64,000 nt of DNA, taken from the NCBI RefSeq assembly GCF_003026105.1, contig NZ_PYNW01000004.1:248001-312000 (forward strand), written 5' to 3'. Source of the stretch: Photobacterium sp. GB-56. GTDB lineage: Bacteria; Pseudomonadota; Gammaproteobacteria; Enterobacterales; Vibrionaceae. The position numbers and the translations under genes are program-made. Shown here in pieces: positions 57,125 to 64,000 of the stretch (within the stretch, counting starts at the first letter, position 1; each line of letters opens with the position of its first letter). Under the pieces are notes generated by a model. The model did not search any database. It saw only the letters and a list, made by a program, of their open reading frames with translations, and was not told the origin of the DNA.

Positions 57125-58321
57125 ATGTCAACGGCCAGACGCTGCCCCGGTTGCAATTTACTCGTGCTCCCTGAGGTGGCTCAACAAGGACACAGTGCTT
57201 ACTGTCCCCGTTGCCAAACACGTTTATATCGTGGGGGAACAGCAAGATTTAATGCAGAACTGGCGATTGCCGCAGCGGGTTTAATCCTTTTTATTCCAAC
57301 CATTACTTTACCGTTAATCACAATACGATTATTCGGACAGATGATCCCTGCGACACTTCCATCTGGCGCCATCACACTTTCAGAAAATTTTCCGGGCGTT
57401 GCCGCATTAATCTTATTTTGTAGCGTTATTGCCCCGCTATTAGTCATAGGGGCGGTTTTTAGCGCCCAATTTTCCCTTAAATTTCGTCACTTTACTCTAT
57501 TTAAAGCATCAACATGGGTTCTTCATCATTTAAAGCAATGGGTGATGCTCGATGTTTTTTTAGTTAGTCTCGCCATTGCTTGTTTTAAAGTCCAAGAAGT
57601 CGCAGAGATTAATATCGGTCTTGGGCTGTACTGTCTCATTACCTTACAGATATTATTTCTCGTGTTACTGACTCGTATCAGTGTTCGTCGTTATTGGGAT
57701 GCATGGCAACCTGAAAATGAGCATATTAGTGATGACTTAGACACACTTTGTACGACATGTCATTTAACGCAAGAACACCTGACCCATTGCCGCCGCTGTA
57801 ATAGTCCATTACACGATCGTATTCCACATTCTATTCAAAAAACATGGGCATATTTAATTTCAGCAAGTATTTTTATCTTGCCTGCTAACCTTTATCCCAT
57901 TTCAATTTTCATGAATAACGGTAAGCGTATTGAAGATACTATCTTTTCAGGTGTTGCTGAACTCGTCAGAACGGGAATGACAGGTATCGCAGCAATCATC
58001 TTTATTGCCAGTATTGTTGTCCCTGTCGCGAAAATTCTAAGTTTGGCTTATATCCTTTTAGCCGTACAGTTCAAACGAAAAACACACCACCTATTACGTA
58101 TGCGACTATTTCGTGCCGTACACTGGATAGGTAAATGGTCGGTAATGGATCTTTTTGTTATCGCCATCATGGTCACATTAATCGACCGTGGGCAAGTTCT
58201 TGATTTCACGCCGGGACCTGGGGCAATTGCCTTTGCCGTCGTGGTAGTATTAACAATGTTAGCAGCAGAAAGTTTAGATTCTCGCCTGATATGGGACAAT
58301 TATGAACAACGATCCAAATAA
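57125..58321 (+). CDS. letA: Lipid-transport inner-membrane protein LetA (YebS/PqiA family)
   Basis: 398 residues from ATG 57125 (MSTARRCPGCNLLVLPEVAQQGHSAYCPRCQ); AAAGGA precedes it, better than an upstream in-frame TTG at 57104. Two PqiA-type halves, each with a zinc ribbon (CPGC ... CPRC, about 8-30; CTTC ... CRRC, about 209-228) and four membrane helices. LetA loads lipid into the LetB tunnel for transport between inner and outer membranes. It overlaps letB by 20 nt, so the two are coupled. Confidence 0.93.
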   Translation: MSTARRCPGCNLLVLPEVAQQGHSAYCPRCQTRLYRGGTARFNAELAIAAAGLILFIPTITLPLITIRLFGQMIPATLPSGAITLSENFPGVAALILFCSVIAPLLVIGAVFSAQFSLKFRHFTLFKASTWVLHHLKQWVMLDVFLVSLAIACFKVQEVAEINIGLGLYCLITLQILFLVLLTRISVRRYWDAWQPENEHISDDLDTLCTTCHLTQEHLTHCRRCNSPLHDRIPHSIQKTWAYLISASIFILPANLYPISIFMNNGKRIEDTIFSGVAELVRTGMTGIAAIIFIASIVVPVAKILSLAYILLAVQFKRKTHHLLRMRLFRAVHWIGKWSVMDLFVIAIMVTLIDRGQVLDFTPGPGAIAFAVVVVLTMLAAESLDSRLIWDNYEQRSK

Positions 58322-60929
58322 CGAACAACCCAAAAAGGTGAAAATTCGCCGTGATCGGGGGTTATCACCGCTGTGGCTGTTGCCGCTATTAGCATTAATA
58401 CTTGCTGGTTGGTTACTGTATAAATCAGTTAACGAAGCCGGTGAACGTATTCAAATCCACTTTAACGATGCCGTGGGTTTAGTCGCTGGAAGAACGACTA
58501 TTCGTTATCAAGGCCTTGAAGTGGGTATTGTACGTGATATCAGCCTATCAAAAGATCTTAAGAGTATTTACGTTACTGCCGACATTTATCCTGAAGCGGT
58601 AAACATTCTTCGTAAAAATACCCGATTCTGGCTAGTCAAACCTAAGGCATCTATAACGGGTATATCAGGCTTAGATACTCTTGTTTCTGGTAACTATATT
58701 GCGTTATTACCTGGTGATGGACCTGAAGCAACAAAATTTACGGCATTAGAAAACCAACCAGCAGATACCCCATTAGAAGATGGTTTAAAGCTGCAATTAA
58801 AAGCACCGAATCTTGGATCAATCAGTATTGGTTCGCAAATTTTCTATAAGAAGATCCCTGTCGGTGAGGTGTTCAATTACACCCTTAGTGATAACAAAAA
58901 AGAAGTGATTATTGATGCACTAATCAAACCTAAGTATGCCAACCTCGTTACAAATAAAAGCCGTTTCTGGAATGTCAGTGGCATGCGTGCTGATATCGGT
59001 TTCAACGGTGTTGATGTGCAGTTTGAAAGCCTGTCAGCACTAATTGCGGGTGCTATCGCATTTGATTCGCCAGATAAAGGTAAAGCCATTGAAGCAAATC
59101 ACCAGTTTAAACTCTACCCCGATATCAATACAGCGGGTCGTGGTATTGCTATCACAATAACCTTGCCAGATAACAATGATATTAGCGATTCAGGTTCACC
59201 TATCATGTACCGGGGTTTGCAGATCGGTAAAATCACCGATGTAAGCCTTGATGAAAAAACCAATAAAATTATCGCACATGCTGCGATTGAACCTAGCATG
59301 CGTGAATACTTAAATAGCGGCTCTCGTTTATTACTCGAAGAAGCTGAAGTATCACTAAACGGTGTTAAAAATATCGGCAATCTGGTACGAGGCAATTTCT
59401 TACGTTTAATACCGGGTAAAGGCGAAACTTCACGTCAATTTACAGCTATTACCCGTGACACATTAGAAGAGCAACAACCCGGTGTAGCAACCTTCAAACT
59501 GTATGCTGATAAAAGTTTTGGTATTAAACGTGGCACCAAATTACGCTTTAAGGGATTAGATGTCGGGCGAATCACTAACGTTGAATTAACCGGTGAGCGT
59601 GTAAGCTTTGATGTCTTAGTTCAACCTGAGTACACCCATTTGATCAGAAGTGGTAGTCGATTCTTCGTTGATGGTGGTGTCGATGCCAGCATTTCGAGCA
59701 AAGGTATTGATGTTTCTATTCCGCCAGCCGATCAATTAATCAGCAGTGCGATTAGCTTCACTTCTATCGGTAGCAAAAAAATAAACAAAAGCTACACCCT
59801 ATTTAAAAACCGAAGTCTTGCCGATCTTGCGGATGAAAAACTGAAAGGCTATAGCAGCATTAGTTTATTTGCTGAAAAGTTACCCCCCGTATCTGAAGGT
59901 AGTCCAGTACTTTACCGTAACTTACAAGTAGGTGAAGTGAGTGACTTTGCTTTGAAAGATAACGGTGTGAGCATTAAATTAAATATCGAGAAAAAATACC
60001 GTCATTTGATCACTAACCACACCGTATTCTGGAACCGTTCAGGTATCGAAGTAGAAGCAGGATTAAATGGTATTAAATTAGTGACCGATCCCCTATCAAC
60101 GCTTATCAAAGGTGGGATTGCTTTTGATAACATGAAGCAAGTGACTAACCGTATCGGATCTAAATACAAGCTTTACCCAAGCTTAAGTTCAGCGCAACAT
60201 TTTGGACAGCTGATAACTTTAACAGCCGATGATGCACGATCTGTCTCTAACAATACTGAGATCAAGTTCCAAGGCGTAACCATTGGTAAAATCATTAACA
60301 TCGAACCAGATTTTCATACAAACAACGTGAAAATACAGGCCCGTTTATATCCGAAATACGCTCAAAAAATCGCAAAGTCAGATAGCTACTTTTGGGTGGT
60401 TAAACCAAAGATCAGCTTAAGTGGTAGTGAAAACTTGGATTCGTTGCTGAGCTCTTACATTGCTGTTCAACCTGGGAAAGGCTATTTTGCTGATACCTTT
60501 AAGCTTGGTTCGGCAGAGTTGTTTGATTCCCGCGTCACGATAGTATTAGAAAGTGAAGAGCGTGATTCGATTAGCGAAGGTACACCATTGCTCTACCGTG
60601 ATATTCAAGTTGGACAAGTGGTTAACGTTTCACTCGGTGACTTAGCTGACCGTGTCATCATAAAAGCCCAACTTGAAAAGCAATACCGCCATTTAGTGCG
60701 AAAAAACACTGTATTTTGGAACACCTCAGGTGTGAATGTTGATATCGGTATTACAGGTGCCAACATAAAAGCAGGTACATTTGATAGCCTATTACGTGGC
60801 GGAATTGCCTTTGCAACCCCCGAAAAGCAACCACTTGAACCACAAGTTAAAGCAGGAACACACTTCTTACTACATAAAGAAGCAAACCCTAAATGGTTAG
60901 CATGGCGTACTGCAATTCCTGAGAGTTAA
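58302..60929 (+). CDS. letB: MCE-domain lipid-tunnel protein LetB (YebT)
   Basis: 875 residues (E. coli 877). One N-terminal membrane helix (LSPLWLLPLLALILAGWLLY), then seven tandem MCE domains, recognised by repeating RYQGLEVGIVRDI-like cores (starting near residues 45, 160, 280, 395, 520, 640 and 755). They stack into a periplasm-spanning hydrophobic tunnel. Seven is the LetB number; PqiB has three. The final segment is Lys-rich. Strong terminator follows. Confidence 0.95.
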   Translation: MNNDPNNEQPKKVKIRRDRGLSPLWLLPLLALILAGWLLYKSVNEAGERIQIHFNDAVGLVAGRTTIRYQGLEVGIVRDISLSKDLKSIYVTADIYPEAVNILRKNTRFWLVKPKASITGISGLDTLVSGNYIALLPGDGPEATKFTALENQPADTPLEDGLKLQLKAPNLGSISIGSQIFYKKIPVGEVFNYTLSDNKKEVIIDALIKPKYANLVTNKSRFWNVSGMRADIGFNGVDVQFESLSALIAGAIAFDSPDKGKAIEANHQFKLYPDINTAGRGIAITITLPDNNDISDSGSPIMYRGLQIGKITDVSLDEKTNKIIAHAAIEPSMREYLNSGSRLLLEEAEVSLNGVKNIGNLVRGNFLRLIPGKGETSRQFTAITRDTLEEQQPGVATFKLYADKSFGIKRGTKLRFKGLDVGRITNVELTGERVSFDVLVQPEYTHLIRSGSRFFVDGGVDASISSKGIDVSIPPADQLISSAISFTSIGSKKINKSYTLFKNRSLADLADEKLKGYSSISLFAEKLPPVSEGSPVLYRNLQVGEVSDFALKDNGVSIKLNIEKKYRHLITNHTVFWNRSGIEVEAGLNGIKLVTDPLSTLIKGGIAFDNMKQVTNRIGSKYKLYPSLSSAQHFGQLITLTADDARSVSNNTEIKFQGVTIGKIINIEPDFHTNNVKIQARLYPKYAQKIAKSDSYFWVVKPKISLSGSENLDSLLSSYIAVQPGKGYFADTFKLGSAELFDSRVTIVLESEERDSISEGTPLLYRDIQVGQVVNVSLGDLADRVIIKAQLEKQYRHLVRKNTVFWNTSGVNVDIGITGANIKAGTFDSLLRGGIAFATPEKQPLEPQVKAGTHFLLHKEANPKWLAWRTAIPES

Positions 60930-60950
60930 CAGCTAAAATCAAACAAAATA

Positions 60951-60975
60951 AAGAGCACTTCGGTGCTCTTTTTTT
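60951..60975 (+). terminator. letAB terminator
   Basis: AAGAGCAC / GTGCTCTT stem with a TTCG tetraloop, followed by a run of T residues; 20 nt after the letB stop. Confidence 0.95.
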
Positions 60976-61078
60976 ATTCAGAAAAAACCTTTATTACGCT
61001 TTGTATTAGCAAAAACTGCAATTCATACCAATCTGTTATAAAATCAGCCTCATTAGCTAGTTAATAGAGATCCTTCCT

Positions 61079-62509
61079 TTGCATCCGAATATTCACATCC
61101 CTGACGCATTTATCGATTTAATCAAGCAAACTATGCCTGAGCATTTAGATATCGATGAATTTATTGCTTGTTGTAAAACACCCCTTCGTCGCAGCATTCG
61201 CGTCAATACACTTAAAATCAGTGTTGAGGATTTCTTAGCGCGTGTTGCAAATCGTGGTTGGACATTAACGCCTGTTCCTTGGTGTGATACTGGCTTTTGG
61301 ATTGAACGAGAAGACGAAGATACTGTTTCTCTTGGTAATACCGCAGAGCACATGGCAGGACTTTTTTATATTCAAGAAGCCAGTTCGATGATGCCAGTAA
61401 CCGCATTGCTTAAAGATAATGACGCATTAGACTGTGTATTAGATATGGCATCAGCGCCAGGTTCTAAAACCACCCAAATTGCATCTGCAATGCAAAACCG
61501 TGGTGCACTGGTTGCCAACGAGTTAGCCGCGAGCCGAATTAAAGTACTCCATTCAAACTTACAACGTTGTGGTGTTCACAATGCAGCACTGACCCATTTT
61601 GATGGCTGTGTATTTGGCACATGGGCACCAGAATCTTTTGATTCGATCTTATTGGATGCGCCATGTTCTGGTGAGGGTGCAATTCGTAAAGATGAAGATG
61701 CTATGGCTAATTGGAGCCTAGCTTCTATTGATGAAATTGCCGAAGTACAACGCAACCTTATTGTAAGTGCATTCCAAGCTCTGAAAACTGGCGGGGTTAT
61801 GGTGTATTCAACATGCACATTAAACCAAAATGAAAACCAAGACGTTTGTCATTTCCTAAAAGAAAAATTTGGTGATGCTGTTCAATTTGAATCGCTAAGC
61901 GATCTGTTCGATGGTGCAGAAAAGTCACTCACAGAAGATGGCTTCCTACACGTTTACCCTCAGATCTTTGATAGCGAAGGTTTCTTTGTCGCACGTATTC
62001 GTAAGCTGGCACCTGTTGAAACCGATAGCGTAAAAAAGCGGATGGGGAAATTCCCGTTTGCTCAGCTCAAAGACAAAGAGCAACAAGAGATAGCCCAACA
62101 GTTAAAACAAGATTTAGATATTACCTTACCTGAGCAACATGATGTCTGGTTACGTGATAAAGAAGTTTGGCTTTTCCCTTCTCAGCTACGTACTTTAATT
62201 GGTGAAATCCGTTTCCAACGTATTGGTATTAAGCTCGCAGAACAACACAAGAAAGGCTATCGCTGGCAACATGAAGCGGTAATGACACTGGCAACAGGCA
62301 AAGAATCTATCGCTATTGAACTTAATGTTGAACAAGCTAAAGAGTGGTTCATGGGACGCGATATTCGCCCAGGAATACCAGCAGGCAAAGGTGAAGTGAT
62401 TGTTACTTACCGTGATTACCCTATTGGTATTGGTAAATGGGTGAGCAACCGTATCAAAAATGGCTTACCTCGTGAATTAGTTCGTGATACTAACCTATTT
62501 GATATTTAA
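61079..62509 (+). CDS. rsmF: 16S rRNA (cytosine-1407-C5)-methyltransferase RsmF
   Basis: 476 residues (E. coli YebU 479). TTG start at 61079 (HPNIHIPDAFIDLIKQTMPEHL); the alignment with E. coli RsmF begins there, though the ribosome site is weak. NOL1/NOP2/Sun domain with SAM site DMASAPGSKTTQIA, LDAPCSGEGAIRKD and the catalytic Cys in VYSTCTLNQNEN; C-terminal PUA-like domain. It makes m5C1407 in the decoding region. Follows letAB as in E. coli (yebSTU) but behind a terminator. Confidence 0.95.
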   Translation: MHPNIHIPDAFIDLIKQTMPEHLDIDEFIACCKTPLRRSIRVNTLKISVEDFLARVANRGWTLTPVPWCDTGFWIEREDEDTVSLGNTAEHMAGLFYIQEASSMMPVTALLKDNDALDCVLDMASAPGSKTTQIASAMQNRGALVANELAASRIKVLHSNLQRCGVHNAALTHFDGCVFGTWAPESFDSILLDAPCSGEGAIRKDEDAMANWSLASIDEIAEVQRNLIVSAFQALKTGGVMVYSTCTLNQNENQDVCHFLKEKFGDAVQFESLSDLFDGAEKSLTEDGFLHVYPQIFDSEGFFVARIRKLAPVETDSVKKRMGKFPFAQLKDKEQQEIAQQLKQDLDITLPEQHDVWLRDKEVWLFPSQLRTLIGEIRFQRIGIKLAEQHKKGYRWQHEAVMTLATGKESIAIELNVEQAKEWFMGRDIRPGIPAGKGEVIVTYRDYPIGIGKWVSNRIKNGLPRELVRDTNLFDI

Positions 62510-62665
62510 GGTAAAAATATCGTTAGCATCAAAAAGTATAGTTAATGATGACTTTATTAAATGCAATAACTGGAAAATAAACATTATTCAACTAACATTG
62601 AAAGTGTAATCATACTCCATTTACTAACCAGTTAGCGCAAGGCTCTTACGAGAGCCATTCCCCTA

Positions 62666-62699
62666 AGCCCGAAACAGGAATCGTTTCGGGCTATTTTTT
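62666..62699 (+). terminator. rsmF terminator
   Basis: AGCCCGAAAC / GTTTCGGGCT stem followed by TTTTTT. A second small hairpin GGCTCT / AGAGCC lies just before it (62641-62656). The rest of the 62510-62866 gap holds only these and the next terminator. Confidence 0.92.
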
Positions 62700-62778
62700 G
62701 CCTTAAGTAATATTTCCAATCAGCGCTAAAACTTAAAAGCCCAGCGCTATAGATATTGTTATTACTTGCGATAGATAT

Positions 62779-62805
62779 AAAAAAACCGAGCATTACGCTC
62801 GGTTT
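62779..62805 (-). terminator. Terminator of the coiled-coil gene
   Basis: On the minus strand: AAACCGAGC / GCTCGGTTT around GTAAT, followed by TTTTTT. Confidence 0.9.
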
Positions 62806-62866
62806 AATTTAACTAATATAAGCATGCTATGTCTTTTGCACAATCTCAACTTTCTAGTGCTGAGAA

Positions 62867-63175
62867 TTAGTGTTTATGTGCAATTTCAGCTTTTTTCAGC
62901 TCTTTTACTGCTTTGCTTACTTCACGACGCTCTTTCGAAAGCTCTGCACTGATGATGATATGATCATCAACACGATCTTCGTAGTCACCTTTCATGTTTT
63001 CAACAATTTCAACGATTTGATCGTGGCTCATATCGGCCTTAATGTAATCCATCAAGTTCTCTAACAACTCAACACGCTTACGGTTATCACGAATTTTACG
63101 ATCGTTGTCTAGGATTTCGCGTTTAAGTTTGTTTTTACGACGTGTTTGACGAACGAGTTCAAGGATGTTGTTCAT
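62867..63175 (-). CDS. Small highly charged coiled-coil protein of unknown function
   Basis: 102 residues, nearly all helix and charged: [39 protein letters not shown] then [52 protein letters not shown]. Two heptad regions separated by a short break. No signal peptide. Looks conserved-type (good codon use, ACTACAC before the ATG, own terminator), but I recognise no family. It may be a scaffold or nucleoid-associated protein; that is a guess. Confidence 0.7.
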   Translation of the reverse strand: MNNILELVRQTRRKNKLKREILDNDRKIRDNRKRVELLENLMDYIKADMSHDQIVEIVENMKGDYEDRVDDHIIISAELSKERREVSKAVKELKKAEIAHKH

Positions 63176-63693
63176 GTGTAGTCCTTAGTCTGAAAATAAA
63201 ACCTTGTGAAACTGATTTAATGCAAGGGATAGAAATAATGCACTTCCTAGTACATAACCGTCGAGTCTCAGTTTATTACTGAAATCGTTATATCAGAAAG
63301 TCATTCGTAAACTCAAGCAATACTCATGATTAAATGCTCAATGATGATTCTATGAGCATCAACTTATGTTTCTCGCTTAAATATCACACAAAAAGCTCAA
63401 CAAATTTTTGATATATCACAATAAATACCCCTATTTTAATTAATAATTATGACAATTAGACAATATATGTAATCTGTAATAACAAAATGGTATCTTTTGT
63501 GAAATCCACCACAAAAAAAGCCTTCCTGTATTTGCAAATAGCATATCAGCACCTACTCTTGAAATAGACCAGTACTCGTTTACAACAATGCAATCTGGAC
63601 AAGGATAGCTTCCTCGAAGTGTTCAAGCTCAAATAGCGTAGTAACCCGATATTGGCGACACAGTGTTTGATGTAAAGTTTATCAGGAGAAAAC
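63176..63693. promoter_or_regulatory. Long upstream region of the cold-shock gene
   Basis: 518 bp without a coding frame of its own. The part next to the start codon (about 63540-63693) is probably a long 5' untranslated leader as in cspA-family genes; CAGGAGAAAAC is the ribosome site. No cold-box was recognised. An extended AT-rich tract around 63410-63500 is the likely promoter zone. Confidence 0.45.
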
Positions 63694-63903
63694 ATGTCAA
63701 AAGCAACAGGTACCGTTAAGTGGTTTAACGAAGAGAAAGGTTTTGGTTTTATCACTCAGGATAACGGCGGTGCTGACGTATTTGTACACTTCCGTGCGAT
63801 TACTGGCGATGGCTTCAAAACCCTAACTGAAGGACAAAAAGTTTCTTACGAAACAGAGCAAGGTCCTAAAGGTCTACAAGCTGCAAATGTTGAAAAAGCA
63901 TAA
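63694..63903 (+). CDS. Cold-shock protein of the CspA family
   Basis: 69 residues, a single cold-shock domain. RNA-binding motifs RNP1 (KGFGFIT, residues about 15-21) and RNP2 (VFVHF, about 29-33) are intact, with [16 protein letters not shown] at the N-terminus. Acts as an RNA chaperone and melts RNA structure. The long leader suggests post-transcriptional cold induction. Which paralogue (CspA, C, D, E) cannot be decided from sequence alone. Confidence 0.94.
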   Translation: MSKATGTVKWFNEEKGFGFITQDNGGADVFVHFRAITGDGFKTLTEGQKVSYETEQGPKGLQAANVEKA

Positions 63904-63948
63904 TTATTTGCTTATCTAACGTTACGTTAGTTCACATAGCACTTGATA

Positions 63949-63973
63949 AAAGGGTCGTCACGGCCCTTTTTTT
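63949..63973 (+). terminator. Cold-shock gene terminator
   Basis: AAAGGGTCG / CGGCCCTTT stem (one G-T pair) around TCA, followed by TTTT. Confidence 0.88.
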
Positions 63974-64000
63974 ATCCATAATTAATATTCCCACCCTACC

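Noticed and set aside
63546..63755. Minus-strand frame across the cold-shock gene start
   Set aside because: Overlaps the leader and coding start of a clear gene on the other strand; no independent support.
1..64000. CRISPR arrays, rRNA, tRNA genes and insertion sequences
   Set aside because: Looked for direct-repeat spacing, cloverleaf-type sequences, transposase motifs and terminal repeats; none was found by eye. Small RNAs could be missed without a covariance search.

Overview
The window is a stretch of low-GC gammaproteobacterial chromosome, most likely from a Photobacterium-type member of the Vibrionaceae. Several syntenic blocks are of the enterobacterial/vibrio kind: fnr-uspE beside ccoI-ccoS; matP/lon-like/fabA/rmf/uup/rlmKL/zapC/pyrD; and prc-proQ-msrC/letA-letB-rsmF. 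The family call rests on this synteny, on small Vibrionaceae-type proteins (DUF3634, DUF2835), and on a dif site that differs by one base from the Vibrio cholerae chromosome 1 dif as I remember it. The genus is inferred only.

The central observation is that this is the replication terminus of the main chromosome. A 28-bp XerCD recombination site (dif) lies at 24198-24225, two perfect matS sites lie at 9123-9135 and 17843-17855, and matP itself is at 27990-28454. Directly beside dif is about 1.3 kb of decayed DNA with at least two broken small genes, as expected for the integration hotspot used by Xer-dependent phages and mobile elements.

Layout. 1-7.8 kb: the 5' part of potA, a membrane protein, pepT (apparently frameshifted at its 5' end), an acetyltransferase, a HAD phosphatase, a flavin reductase-like protein and an M32 carboxypeptidase. 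8.2-13.5 kb: dacA, ttcA, and a secreted trypsin-like protease with a duplicated C-terminal domain plus a membrane-anchored partner. 13.5-19.8 kb: uspE, fnr with its own FNR box, a SafE-like protein, ccoS, the copper ATPase ccoI and a degraded ccoH remnant; the cbb3 oxidase structural genes expected next are absent. 19.8-24 kb: an SDR gene and a FIST protein/hybrid kinase pair (NosP-NahK, called VpsV-VpsS in Vibrio). 24-27 kb: dif, the decayed stretch and a ToxR/ToxS-like membrane regulator pair. 27-37.9 kb: PPC-domain protein, DUF3634, matP, lon-like protease, fabA (with FadR and FabR operators), rmf, DUF3466, uup, glutaredoxin-like, rlmKL. 38.9-49 kb: zapC, pyrD (CTP-sensing leader), the large NAD-glutamate dehydrogenase, DUF2835, pepN. 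49.6-64 kb: pncB, a secreted beta-rich protein, prc, proQ, msrC, an ABC exporter, letA-letB, rsmF, a coiled-coil protein and a cold-shock protein.

Most genes are housekeeping. The noteworthy parts are the terminus signals, the cbb3 cluster decay, the ToxRS-like pair, and several regulatory sites that can be read directly: the FNR autoregulatory box, the tandem FadR/FabR operators, and the pyrD start-site-switching leader.
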